Source: Cytobacillus gottheilii
GTDB taxonomy: Bacteria > Bacillota > Bacilli > Bacillales > Cytobacillaceae
DNA length: 64,000 nucleotides
Direction of reading: 5' to 3'
Assembly (NCBI RefSeq): GCF_900166665.1
Contig: NZ_LT800494.1
Location: 4,544,701-4,608,700 of the forward strand
Below, piece after piece: positions 56,402 through 64,000 of this stretch. Below the pieces are notes generated by a model. It made no database searches. It saw nothing but the letters and a program-made list of their open reading frames with translations, and was not told the origin of the DNA. Each line of letters opens with the position of its first letter. The first letter of the stretch is position 1. A program made the position numbers and the translations under genes.

Positions 56402-56824
56402 CTATTCCTCAACCTCCCAAGCCGGGTTCCAGACTACTTCCCACAAATGGACATCTGGGTCCTGGAAGTGACCAGAATATCCACCCCAAAAAGTACCATG
56501 TGCTGGGTCCGTTATTGTTGCACCCGCTTTTTGGGCCTGTTCCAATACCTTATCTACTTCTTCTTTACTGCTTACATTGTGACCAATAGTAAATTCAGTA
56601 GGGCTTGCTGACGTTCGTGTAACCTTTGCCTCATATGCAATATCTTCTCGTTTCCAAATAGCAAGTTTCAAACCTGTTTGTAGGTCAAAAAAGGCAACTG
56701 CTCCATGGTCAAATTCTTTACCTACAATACCTTCTGTTGGTAGTCCCAAACCATCACGATAGAATTCTAATGCCTTTTCCAAATCATCTACACCTATTGT
56801 AATTACTGTGATTCTTGGTTTCAT
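56402..56824 (-). CDS. VOC-family (glyoxalase-fold) protein
   Basis: 140 residues, two beta-alpha-beta-beta-beta units: ITVITIGVDDLEKALEFYRD..LGLP and GATITDPAHGTFWGGYSGHF then DPDVHLWEVVWNP (metal-binding E in WEV). The first metal ligand position is Thr/Val rather than His. Could be a lactoylglutathione-lyase relative or a drug-binding protein; not decidable. Confidence 0.88.
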   Translation of the reverse strand: MKPRITVITIGVDDLEKALEFYRDGLGLPTEGIVGKEFDHGAVAFFDLQTGLKLAIWKREDIAYEAKVTRTSASPTEFTIGHNVSSKEEVDKVLEQAQKAGATITDPAHGTFWGGYSGHFQDPDVHLWEVVWNPAWEVEE

Positions 56825-56914
56825 AAATTAATGATACCTCCTCGCTTCATCCTTACTATTATCTCCTAAAGAACCATCTTACAAAGGGACAGATGAATAT
56901 TGATAAGATTCTGT

Positions 56915-57907
56915 TTACATTTTCTTACTAAATACATAATCAACCGATCCATTTAATAATGTCGGACCAGTTAAGTGCATTCGCAGTATATTATCCTCCT
57001 CTTCTACAAATCTCACTTGAAACGGCAATGACTGAATATCGAAAGCATTTAATGACTTTGGAATTAACAATGATTTTTTCCATACATGTGGAAGTCCATC
57101 CGCAATTAAGTTTCCTGAATGAATCTGAATCGAACAGTACAGGATATCTTTCTCCCCTGCAACGTACGTTCCAACTAAATGATGAAAATTTTGTTCAATC
57201 ATAGAGCTTTCATTAACTTCGTTTATGCCTAAGAATGCTGATATCTCACGACCATAGTCAGACCAATTTTCATCAGTGTTGTCAATGGCCATTTTGGAGC
57301 ATTCCAAGTCCTGAAAAGACTTATCTATAATACTTCGGTAGTCTTCCCAATATGTAACCATACCTTTGAATCCAACTAACCCCTTAGATTTACCATAAGG
57401 TGATTGAGTTGCGGAACGGACAAAGTTTTCCTCCGTATCTTTGCCTCTTCGTGTACAGATTTTTTTGAGTGCTGCTTCAATGTCCCTTTGGTAAAAGTAA
57501 ATAATCTGTGGATTCAATGGTTTTATTATTCGTTCCACATCCTTGACATATTGCATAATCTCCTGCTTTGAAGCCCCAAATGGAAATAAGCTCCAAGTTA
57601 AATATCCAAAAAGACAACTGTCAACAATAATAATTTCAGAGGACGACTGTGCACCAGCAACAAACTCGTTCCATCTTTTTAGAGCTAGTTCTATCACTTT
57701 TTGATAATTCCCGCTAGATAAATCATTAATGATCTTCTGCATTGTTTTATAATCATCATAAACATAAACAGGATGACCTTGCTCTTCTTCATACCACCAC
57801 TTATGTTTATACTCCATACTTTGCAGTATATTTGAAATGAGTTGTGCAGTTGTGGATTTACCCGAACCGGGAATCCCCTCGATCATAATTAATTTGGTAT
57901 TTTTCAC
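56915..57907 (-). CDS. P-loop kinase-like protein under HrcA/CIRCE control
   Basis: 330 residues from GTG 57907 (AGGTGGTG ~8 nt upstream). IMIEGIPGSGKSTTAQLIS is the Walker A; IIIVDSCLFGYLTWSLF is a Walker-B-like strand; the C-terminal ~100 residues are beta-rich (HLVGTYVAGEKDILYCSIQI). Recalls nucleoside/thymidylate-kinase-type folds with an added sensor domain. A perfect CIRCE operator sits 27 nt upstream, so it should be heat-shock regulated. Function unknown. Confidence 0.8.
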   Translation of the reverse strand: MKNTKLIMIEGIPGSGKSTTAQLISNILQSMEYKHKWWYEEEQGHPVYVYDDYKTMQKIINDLSSGNYQKVIELALKRWNEFVAGAQSSSEIIIVDSCLFGYLTWSLFPFGASKQEIMQYVKDVERIIKPLNPQIIYFYQRDIEAALKKICTRRGKDTEENFVRSATQSPYGKSKGLVGFKGMVTYWEDYRSIIDKSFQDLECSKMAIDNTDENWSDYGREISAFLGINEVNESSMIEQNFHHLVGTYVAGEKDILYCSIQIHSGNLIADGLPHVWKKSLLIPKSLNAFDIQSLPFQVRFVEEEDNILRMHLTGPTLLNGSVDYVFSKKM

Positions 57908-57934
57908 TAGGAACACCACCTAATCAGTATATTA

Positions 57935-57961
57935 TTAGCACTCACACGCATAGAGTGCTAA
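57935..57961 (-). promoter_or_regulatory. CIRCE operator (HrcA site)
   Basis: TTAGCACTC-N9-GAGTGCTAA, identical to the consensus in both arms. HrcA binds this to repress groES/groEL and dnaK operons. Upstream on the minus strand TTGCAA and TATGAT may be its promoter. No chaperone gene is near. Confidence 0.95.
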
Positions 57962-58039
57962 TAACTTTAATCATATCATAGTGTAATTCATTGTTATACA
58001 CTTCTTATTGCAATTTTTAAGCACAAATCAGTGAGAAAA

Positions 58040-58285
58040 CCAACTGGATTTGATGGAATGGATTAAAAAAAACGGTTGAACTCTTATTGAAAAAAGGATT
58101 GGGAGGAAGTTGAACAATGAAAAAGAACTGGATCCGCTAATGGAATCCAGTCTGATTTTGTATTGATTACGATTGAATCAAGATTGAGTACATATTGTTA
58201 GCCCACTCTTTTTTCTACACTCTTTTCCCTCTAATACACCAGCTATTAAGCAGTGAAAACCACTAATAGGTAGAGAGACAATATG
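58040..58285 (+). repeat. Dispersed repeat copy, flush with the AraC-GyrI gene end
   Basis: TTATTGAAAAAAGGATTGGG, hairpin CTGGATCC/GGAATCCAG, TTTTGTATTGATTACGATTG, GATTGAGTACATATTG, CCACTCTTTTTTC, ACCAGCTATTAAGCAGTG. The last base precedes the stop of the gene at 58286. Confidence 0.85.
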
Positions 58286-59167
58286 CTAAATTTCACCTTT
58301 CTTCTTCACAGCGAACCATATTTCACTATAAACATTATTTCTATCAGACAAATCTCCCGTAAATGAAATCTCAGGAGCTTCTACCAATTCATAATCTGAA
58401 GAAGGAAGCCACTCTGAGACTATCTTTCCCCAGGTCTCTTGCATAATTTTCGGAAATGCACCTTTAGATGCAAATATTGCCCATGTTAGAGCTGGGACTT
58501 CTACCACCTCAAACTCATCAAAACCTGATTCTATTGTAGTTAAGAAACCAATCATATGATTGAGACTGCCTTTTTCCTCCATACGTTCATTATCAAAATT
58601 ATATGAGGCATTCACGATGTTGTTTGGTTCCATGTTTGCATAGCTGTGCAGTCTTTTTCTTTGTTCCGGTGTAATGCTTTTAGCTAACTTTATAATTTCT
58701 TGATTTTCACCTTCAAATTGAATAGGAACTCTCTTTTTCACACCCACAATCTTAAATGATTCTTTTTTCTCTATTCTATAATCCATATTTATTCCTCCTT
58801 GAATCGTTAATTGGAAGGAGAGCTTAGGAAATGCTTTAAGCATATTTTTCTTTTTAACCTCTGAAGGACTGATTCCCGACCATTCCCGAAAGGCACGTGA
58901 AAATCCATCAACTGATTCATAACCATATTTGAATGCTGTTTCTGTAACACTCATTCCCTCATGTAACAAGTCAAAAGTAGCGTTAGATAATTTCCTGTTA
59001 CGGACATACTCTCCTAACGTCATGCCAGAAAGAAATGAGAACATTCTTCGAAAATGATAAAGAGAAGTTCCTGTAATTCGCTCCAATGCGTTATAATCAA
59101 TTTCGTCATTCAAATGTGATTCAATATAATCTAATGCTTCGTTCATACTTTTTAGCACTCCTTGCAC
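58286..59167 (-). CDS. AraC-family regulator with GyrI-like effector domain
   Basis: 293 residues. N-terminal AraC double HTH: YNALERITGTSLYHFRRMFS and VTETAFKYGYESVDGFSRAF. C-terminal part from residue ~130 is GyrI/SOUL-like: VGVKKRVPIQFEGENQ and FEVVEVPALTWAIFASKGAF, ending EIWFAVKKK. Such Rob/SoxS-like proteins sense small hydrophobic drugs. No adjacent pump on this strand. Confidence 0.9.
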   Translation of the reverse strand: MQGVLKSMNEALDYIESHLNDEIDYNALERITGTSLYHFRRMFSFLSGMTLGEYVRNRKLSNATFDLLHEGMSVTETAFKYGYESVDGFSRAFREWSGISPSEVKKKNMLKAFPKLSFQLTIQGGINMDYRIEKKESFKIVGVKKRVPIQFEGENQEIIKLAKSITPEQRKRLHSYANMEPNNIVNASYNFDNERMEEKGSLNHMIGFLTTIESGFDEFEVVEVPALTWAIFASKGAFPKIMQETWGKIVSEWLPSSDYELVEAPEISFTGDLSDRNNVYSEIWFAVKKKGEI

Positions 59168-59454
59168 CCTCCTTCATGTGTTAATTATAACTACGATCAT
59201 AAAGACAATACCCGATGAAAAAGAAACGGTTGTTGTCGGATAAAGATATATTCCATTATAAATGATCAAGCCCAACTCAAAAATCATGTCCTTTTAATTG
59301 AATATAATTAAGTTTTCCACGAATAGAAGGGAAATTCAAGAAAACATTGCAATTATGAGAATTAACAGAGTAAAGATATAAATACAATAAGAAGATGGAA
59401 AATGATACGGTTTTATATTGTGAGGATAACAACTGAATTGATTTGATAAGGAGT

Positions 59455-59700
59455 GATTAATCCCTTATTGGACAAAAGATTGAAGGGATATTGTACAAAG
59501 AGAAACAGGCTGAATCACTAATGAATCCAGCCCGAATTTGTATTAATTTTTGATTTGTAAAACCGATTGAATGATGATTGAAAAATCATCCGAGTACAAG
59601 CGTTTTCTCCCACTCTTCACTCCGTCCTCTTCCGACTCGGAAACCAACTTAGTTACAACAGGGAAGAACAAAGTTACGTAGGGTAGATGAAAGTTACAGG
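59455..59700 (+). repeat. Dispersed repeat copy, 3' of the 96-aa gene
   Basis: TTATTGGACAAAAGATTGAA, GGCTGAATCACTA..GAATCCAGCC, GAATTTGTATTAATTTTTG, AAAACCGATTGAATGATG, CACTCTTC, GGAAACCAACTTAGTTACAA, then GGGAAGAACAAAGTTAC. Ends 20 nt before the stop at 59720. Gap 59168-59455 shows nothing else. Confidence 0.85.
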
Positions 59701-59719
59701 GAGATACTTGTTTGCTGCT

Positions 59720-60010
59720 CTATAAAGTTCTAATTGCTCCAGGAACTCTTGCTCGAACAACAAGATCCTCAGCAGAAAAATGAGTAAAATACCATTGTCC
59801 ATTTTCTTCCCAAATCTTATCCACAATAATTGCATACTCTTTTATGTCTTTTAATATAATAACTTGCCCCTGTTTCAGTTCTTTATCTGTTTCAATTAAT
59901 GTACCAGTCTCTCCATTCATACGAAAACGAAAAACCTCTTTAAAATCATCAAATGTTTTATGAATTGCATCGTAAAGTAGCAAAGGAATCACCCCCTTTA
60001 ATTTTTCCAT
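59720..60010 (-). CDS. Unknown small protein, 96 aa
   Basis: ATG 60010 has only a purine stretch upstream (GAAAGAAGAAG); a TTG at 59983 follows GGGGGTGA by 5 nt and may be the real start, giving 87 residues. Beta-rich: GETGTLIETDKELKQGQVII and EYAIIVDKIWEENGQWYFTHF. Not recognised. Last gene before the element end. Confidence 0.65.
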   Translation of the reverse strand: MEKLKGVIPLLLYDAIHKTFDDFKEVFRFRMNGETGTLIETDKELKQGQVIILKDIKEYAIIVDKIWEENGQWYFTHFSAEDLVVRARVPGAIRTL

Positions 60011-60189
60011 CTTCTTCTTTCAAAAGTTCTCTTTAGAACTATTTCAAAAAAGGTAATCTTCCATTATTAATTTCTTTTGTTACCATTATACAGAAATTCA
60101 CCTTGTTAAATTAAGGCTCAACTCCTTTATTTTGACTAGGACATATAGTTTTGTTACCAACATCAGAGGTGGTACTTTTTCTTGATTCA

Positions 60190-60420
60190 TGCTTTTTCTT
60201 TCTTCTACTATATACCCCTGTAACTTTCTTCTTCCCTCGCCAAATCTCCCTCAACGCCTACTCCCTCTTGACTCTACGCCCTCTTCACTCCGTTATGCAA
60301 TGGAACTTAGTTCTTCCCTAAACTCCCCGTTTTTCCCTTCTTTTTTCCGTTTCGGGTTGTATAGAATATTCCGACATTGTAAGTGAGTTGGTACCCGTAA
60401 TGGAGGAAAGAATCAGGATA
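60190..60420 (+). repeat. Pyrimidine-rich segment, copy 1 of a ~750-bp tandem unit
   Basis: CTTCTACTATA, then C/T-rich sequence, TAGTTCTTCCC, TTTTTTCCGTTTCGGGT, TATAGAATATTC and GGAGGAAAGAATCA. The same series recurs at 60935-61200. Reading frames here are low-complexity and have no ribosome sites. Confidence 0.7.
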
Positions 60421-60439
60421 AAAGAATGAAAAAACTAAT

Positions 60440-60780
60440 GGAATAATATTGAAAAGGCATGAAAAACCCTACGGATTTATACGAAATACCTCTCGAATTT
60501 TTCCTCTTTATTCCTCCCCCTCTTCCTTCTGTTATCCTTATTGGACAAGGGATTGAAGGGATATTGAATATAAAAAAAGACTGAACCCTGGTATTGGATT
60601 CAGCCTGAATTTGTATTGATTTTTGATTAAAAAAACCGATTGAGTAATGATTGAAAAACCATCCGAGTACATATTGTATCTCCTGTTCTTCTCATCGTTC
60701 TTTTCCCGCTCAGAAACCAACTTAGTTACATCAGGGAAGAACAAAGTTACATGGAAACCGAGAAAGTTACAGGGGTATAA
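60440..60780 (+). repeat. Dispersed repeat copy, no gene attached
   Basis: Lead-in AACCCTACGGATTTATAC, then TTATTGGACAAGGGATTGAA, GACTGAACCC..TGGATTCAGCC, TGAATTTGTATTGATTTTTG, AAAAAACCGATTGAGTAATG, GAAACCAACTTAGTTACATC, AGGGAAGAACAAAGTTACAT. With the preceding segment it forms the first half of a tandem duplication. Confidence 0.85.
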
Positions 60781-60934
60781 ATTAAATAATGATTAAGAAG
60801 AATTTATTTCCACCAGGATTGCCTTCGTAAATTCCACAGTCACAACTTGAATACATTCCATCCTGAATTGAAACGCAAAATTTCAATTGAATCCCATTGA
60901 AATACATTTTATTTACCGATCCAACTCTTGCTTC

Positions 60935-61200
60935 ATCCCTTTACTTCCTTCTACTATATTGCCCTGCTAAAAAGTCCTTCCCCGTCTTCCTCTCCCTCTC
61001 ACTCCCCTCAAACCCTTGCGACTCTAAGCCCCACCCTTCTTATCTTGCCTTTTTTCTTCATTCCATTCTGCTACATAGTTCTTCCCCAAAACCCCCATTT
61101 TCGCCCTCTTTTTTCCGTTCTGGGTCGTATCGAATATTCAGACAATGTTAAAAAGTTCTTCCATAATGGAGGGAAGAATCAAGAGAAAAGATTGAAAAAA
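60935..61200 (+). repeat. Pyrimidine-rich segment, copy 2
   Basis: CTTCTACTATATTGCCC, C-rich stretch, TAGTTCTTCCCC, TTTTTTCCGTTCTGGGTCG, TATCGAATATTC, GGAGGGAAGAATCA. 745 bp downstream of copy 1. Confidence 0.7.
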
Positions 61201-61204
61201 CACG

Positions 61205-61520
61205 TTGAGAAATACACGAAAAAGAACTGAAACCCTACGGGTTTATGCAGTGAGGAAAACAACATATTAGAAGAGAGAAAAGAATGAGCAAGGATGATTG
61301 AACCCCTACTGGACAAGGGATTGAGGAGATATTGGACAAAACAAAAAGACTGGACCACTATTGGATCCAGCCTGAAATATAATTGATTTTACGATTGAAA
61401 AATGATTGAGTACATATTGTTCGCCTGCTCTTTTTTCCTCACTCTTCCTTCCGCTCTGGATACCAACTATTTAACAGTAGCTACCGACTTTTTAGCATGG
61501 AGAAGAAGAATAAGACAGCT
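61205..61520 (+). repeat. Dispersed repeat copy nearest the transposon end
   Basis: Lead-in AACCCTACGGGTTTATGCAG, TGAGGAAAACAACA, CTACTGGACAAGGGATTGAG, hairpin GACTGGACCACTA..TGGATCCAGCC, ATTGATTTTACGATTG, ATTGAGTACATATTG, GGATACCAACTATTTAACAG, TACCGACTTTTTAGCATGG. 141 bp from the first TnsB-like repeat. Confidence 0.88.
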
Positions 61521-61588
61521 ACATACCAAGTTTGCTATTTTTATTGAATTTATTGTGTAACTTCTTTCCTCCGTTAGATTTTTTAAAC

Positions 61589-61633
61589 AAAAAAAGAATC
61601 GTGATAAAGTGCCGAGGCACATATCACGATTCT
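61589..61633 (-). terminator. Strong terminator inside the element end
   Basis: AGAATCGTGATA..TATCACGATTCT with inner GTGCC-GAG-GGCAC-like pairing, followed on the minus strand by TTTTTTTGTTT. It would stop glmS read-through into the cargo. It could also be the old glmS terminator if the insertion duplicated or captured it. Confidence 0.9.
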
Positions 61634-61660
61634 AAATTACATAGATTGATTTATATATTA

Positions 61661-61729
61661 TGTCACACGATAATAAAATCCTGTGTCATTTTAAGTTAAA
61701 AACTGTGACATTTTATATTAAAATCCACA
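61661..61729. mobile_element. Terminus of the Tn7-like element (three TnsB-site-like repeats)
   Basis: Read from glmS inward (minus strand) the element starts TGTGGATTTTAATAT at 61729. On the plus strand three 21-23-bp repeats are in phase: TGTCACACGATAATAAAA (61661), TGTGTCATTTTAAGTTAAAA (61682) and TGTGACATTTTATATTAAA (61704). The terminal TGT..ACA and 22-bp TnsB-site spacing are Tn7 hallmarks, and the point lies 28 bp past the glmS stop, near the classic attTn7. The expected 5-bp duplicate would be GCTAT. Confidence 0.8.
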
Positions 61730-61757
61730 ATAGCTTTTGTGTTTATCCTATTCCTAT

Positions 61758-63560
61758 TTACTCAACCGTAACCGACTTCGCCAGGTTTCTTGGCTTATCA
61801 ACGTCACAGTCGCGGTGAAGAGCTGCGTAGTAAGCAATTAGCTGCAGCGGGATCACAGAGATAAGTGGTGTTAATAGTTCGTGCACTTCTGGGATGATGA
61901 ATGTATCTCCATCCATTTCAAGACCCTTCATCGAGATGATGCATGGGTTCGCACCGCGGGCTACAACTTCTTTTACGTTGCCGCGGATGCTTAAGTTTAC
62001 ACTTTCTTGTGTAGCAAGAGCGATGATTGGCGTACCGTTTTCGATTAAGGCAATGGTTCCGTGCTTAAGTTCTCCGCCAGCAAAGCCTTCTGCTTGGATA
62101 TAAGAGATTTCTTTAAGCTTCAGTGAGCCTTCAAGACCAACATAGTAATCGATTCCGCGGCCAATAAAGAAAGCATTACGCGTTGTAGAAAGGAAGCTGC
62201 GCGCAATATCTTCGAACTCTTCCTTCGCATCGCAAAGCACTTCCATGCCGTTTGCGACGATACCGAGCTCTTGAACTAAATCAAATTCGTGCTTGAAGCC
62301 TTTGCTTGCGCCGACTACCTCTGCTAAAATCGCTAATACCGCTAGCTGAGCTGTATAAGCCTTTGTGGAAGCAACTGCGATTTCTGGACCTGCGTGCAGA
62401 AGCAATGTGTAATCTGCTTCACGAGATAAGGTTGATCCTGGTACGTTTGTAACTGTTAGCGTTTTGTAGCCAAGCTTCGTTACGTTTACAAGTACTGCGC
62501 GGCTGTCTGCCGTTTCTCCGCTTTGAGAAATAAAGACGAACAACGGCTTTTCAGATAGAATCGGCATATTGTAGCCAAACTCACTCGCAATGTGTACTTC
62601 TACTGGAATATTCGCTAATTTTTCAATGAATTGCTTCCCAACAAGTCCTGCATGATAAGAAGTACCAGCTGCTACGATATAAATGCGATCTGATTCATTC
62701 ACTGCTGAAATAATTTCTTCATCAATTGTCAGCTTGCCTGCATTGTTCTGATATGCTTGGATAATTTTACGTGTAACAAGCGGCTGCTCATCGATTTCTT
62801 TTAGCATATAATGTGGATATGTGCCCTTTTCAATGTCGCTTGCATCCAATTCTGCTGTATATGGATCACGGCTGATTGTTTCGCCATTCATGTTTTGAAT
62901 TGTTACTTGATCCTTTTGAACAATAACAATCTCTTTATCCATAAGCTCCACATACTGGTTTGTCACCTGCAGCATTGCCATCGCATCAGAAGCTACTACA
63001 TTGAAGTCTTCACCAAGTCCAACTAACAGCGGGCTTTTATTTTTAGCAACAAAGATTGTCTCATTATTTTCTTCATCCAATAGAGCGATTGCGTAAGAAC
63101 CTTTTAACAGCCCAAGAGTTTTGCGGAAAGCTTCCTCTGTGCTTTGTCCTTCTTTAGCAAATAGTTCAATCAGCTGAACAATAATTTCAGTGTCTGTGTC
63201 ACTCTCTAACGCTACCCCTTGAAGATATTCACGCTTTAGAAGGTCATAGTTTTCGATAACTCCATTATGAACAAGTGTATAACGGCTTGTTGTGCTTTGG
63301 TGCGGGTGAGCGTTAACTGTGCTTGGTACACCATGTGTTGCCCAGCGTGTATGCCCAATTCCTGTATTTGCAAGAACATCCTCTTCTACAATTGAGCGCA
63401 AATCTGCAATACGGCCTTTTTCTTTAAAAACTTGAACACCATCTTCGTTCATAACCGCGATTCCTGCTGAATCGTAGCCTCTGTATTCAAGCTTTTCTAA
63501 GCCTTTTAGCAAAATTTCCTTTGAGTCATTATTTCCGATAAATCCAACGATACCACACAT
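61758..63560 (-). CDS. glmS: Glucosamine-6-phosphate synthase (glutamine:fructose-6-P amidotransferase)
   Basis: 600 residues from ATG 63560 (AGGAGG ~9 nt upstream); the longer open frame is leader RNA, not protein. Catalytic Cys is residue 2 (MCGIVGFIG). Glutaminase domain 1-~240 with HTRWATHG and HNGVIENY; two SIS domains with [10 protein letters not shown] and [11 protein letters not shown]-terminus [10 protein letters not shown]. Makes GlcN6P for cell-wall synthesis; essential. Its 3' end is the TnsD recognition site of Tn7-type elements. A hairpin (GGGGCAAG/CTTGCCCC, 63581-63620) sits just above the ribosome site. Confidence 0.98.
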   Translation of the reverse strand: MCGIVGFIGNNDSKEILLKGLEKLEYRGYDSAGIAVMNEDGVQVFKEKGRIADLRSIVEEDVLANTGIGHTRWATHGVPSTVNAHPHQSTTSRYTLVHNGVIENYDLLKREYLQGVALESDTDTEIIVQLIELFAKEGQSTEEAFRKTLGLLKGSYAIALLDEENNETIFVAKNKSPLLVGLGEDFNVVASDAMAMLQVTNQYVELMDKEIVIVQKDQVTIQNMNGETISRDPYTAELDASDIEKGTYPHYMLKEIDEQPLVTRKIIQAYQNNAGKLTIDEEIISAVNESDRIYIVAAGTSYHAGLVGKQFIEKLANIPVEVHIASEFGYNMPILSEKPLFVFISQSGETADSRAVLVNVTKLGYKTLTVTNVPGSTLSREADYTLLLHAGPEIAVASTKAYTAQLAVLAILAEVVGASKGFKHEFDLVQELGIVANGMEVLCDAKEEFEDIARSFLSTTRNAFFIGRGIDYYVGLEGSLKLKEISYIQAEGFAGGELKHGTIALIENGTPIIALATQESVNLSIRGNVKEVVARGANPCIISMKGLEMDGDTFIIPEVHELLTPLISVIPLQLIAYYAALHRDCDVDKPRNLAKSVTVE

Positions 63561-63737
63561 ACTTCTTTTCCTCCTAGTGAAGGGGCAAGAAGCCTTATAA
63601 TTAGGGCATGCTTGCCCCTTATCTCTGTAATTTTTATTTTTGGTTGTATGATGTCGGACCTTTAAAAGAAGTCCGTATAAAAGCATAGCCATTTCAACGT
63701 TCTTTCTGTTAGTTTATGGCGTTCTGCTCATTTTTAT

Positions 63738-63890
63738 TTAGCATTCTCTTCTCTTTGTCCATCAAGTTGCCTTAATGTTTTAAAGAAGAAATTTCGGTTT
63801 TGCTATAAACCGGGAGGTATCCGCCGAAAATTCGATAAACCTCCTCCTCGTCAACTAATCCATGTCCGTCCGCGGATTAGTCCAGGCGCT
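63738..63890 (-). ncRNA. glmS ribozyme (GlcN6P-dependent self-cleaving riboswitch)
   Basis: Minus strand begins AGCGCC (cleavage between A 63890 and G 63889). Then the P2 stem, TTGACGAGG, GGTTTATCGA..TTCGGCGGAT, CTCCCGG, and the 3' part ACATTAAGGCAACTTGATGG and ACAAAGAGAAGAGAATG: the conserved ribozyme core in order. GlcN6P binding triggers cleavage and mRNA decay, lowering GlmS. All core blocks look intact. Confidence 0.95.
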
Positions 63891-63967
63891 TTTTAATTGT
63901 TAGCTTGTTTCGATCCTCCTTTTTCAGATTGTTTCTTTGCATGCAAGAAGCTTACAAAAACAGGATT

Positions 63968-63996
63968 ATCATACCGTAAATATAAAAATCCGTCAA
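63968..63996 (-). promoter_or_regulatory. glmS promoter
   Basis: TTGACG (-35), 17-bp spacer, TATGAT (-10). The start would be near 63961, ~70 nt before the ribozyme cleavage site. Confidence 0.85.
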
Positions 63997-64000
63997 TCAA

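Noticed and set aside
60180..61230. Several 65-100-codon plus-strand frames
   Set aside because: They come from pyrimidine-rich repeats (Ser/Pro/Phe-rich) and lack ribosome sites.
33155..61520. CRISPR array
   Set aside because: Repeats are far too long, irregularly spaced and separated by whole genes; no cas1/cas2 genes.
63561..63692. 44-codon N-terminal extension of GlmS
   Set aside because: The catalytic Cys must follow the initiator Met; the extension is leader RNA between ribozyme and ribosome site.

Overview
The window comes from a low-GC Bacillaceae chromosome (Bacillus/Peribacillus-like). Signs of this are strong AGGAGG ribosome sites, frequent GTG/TTG starts, a glmS gene with an intact glmS ribozyme, a perfect CIRCE operator, and paralogues of Bacillus families (YqeB, DUF1385, DUF3231, AadK-like). 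The right edge holds the chromosomal anchor glmS (63560-61758, minus strand) with promoter and ribozyme. Twenty-eight bases after its stop codon comes what looks like the terminus of a Tn7-like transposon: 5'-TGT at 61729, then three phased ~22-bp TnsB-site-like repeats. The left edge holds the matching transposition operon (small AraC-type HTH gene, tnsA, tnsB, tnsC, start of tnsD), reading leftward out of the window. Nearly all of the 61.7 kb therefore looks like cargo of one glmS-targeted Tn7-like island, or of several stacked ones.

Layout from left to right. 0-5.7 kb: tns operon and a short tyrosine recombinase. 5.8-12.3 kb: an unknown protein, a tandem four-helix-bundle (S23/Avd-type) protein, a small acidic protein and a large primase-helicase. 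12.6-19.4 kb: a type I restriction-modification operon (hsdM-hsdS-hsdR) ending in a YgjP-type metallopeptidase. 19.4-25.9 kb: structured direct repeats, small HTH proteins, ankyrin, DUF1385 and unknown genes. 26.3-27.2 kb: an HNH nuclease overlapping a possible RAMP/Cas7-like protein. 27.5-35.3 kb: small accessory genes, including a GIY-YIG/PUA-like fusion, a PH-SHOCT protein, a DUF1835 protein and a stand-alone HsdR-N-like domain with its nuclease site lost. 35.9-48.7 kb: DUF3231, a MATE transporter with its regulator, a Mef/MsrD-like operon with two leader peptides, two YqeB-like proteins and a TetR regulator. 49-57.9 kb: a dense cluster of resistance-type enzymes (Vat-like, GNAT, nucleotidyltransferase, APH, CatA, APH(6)-like, ANT(6)/AadK-like, methyltransferase, VOC) and a CIRCE-controlled P-loop kinase. 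58-61.7 kb: an AraC-GyrI regulator, a small gene and gene-free repeat DNA up to the transposon end.

Two patterns cut across single genes. First, five copies of a ~55-bp promoter-like block (core GTTGCC-N3-CAAGTCAC) precede five small minus-strand genes; one copy also lies just upstream of a divergent HTH gene, a candidate regulator. Second, a dispersed ~230-bp repeat family, all copies in one orientation, sits just past the 3' ends of successive minus-strand genes. It carries a hairpin whose two arms change together, followed by a T-run on the minus strand, and so resembles a mobile terminator or a cassette boundary.

The resistance genes act mostly against ribosome-targeting drugs, and at least two loci (cat and mef/msr-like) carry leader-peptide attenuators that sense stalled ribosomes. 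No RNA gene other than the glmS ribozyme, no CRISPR array and no complete insertion sequence was seen.
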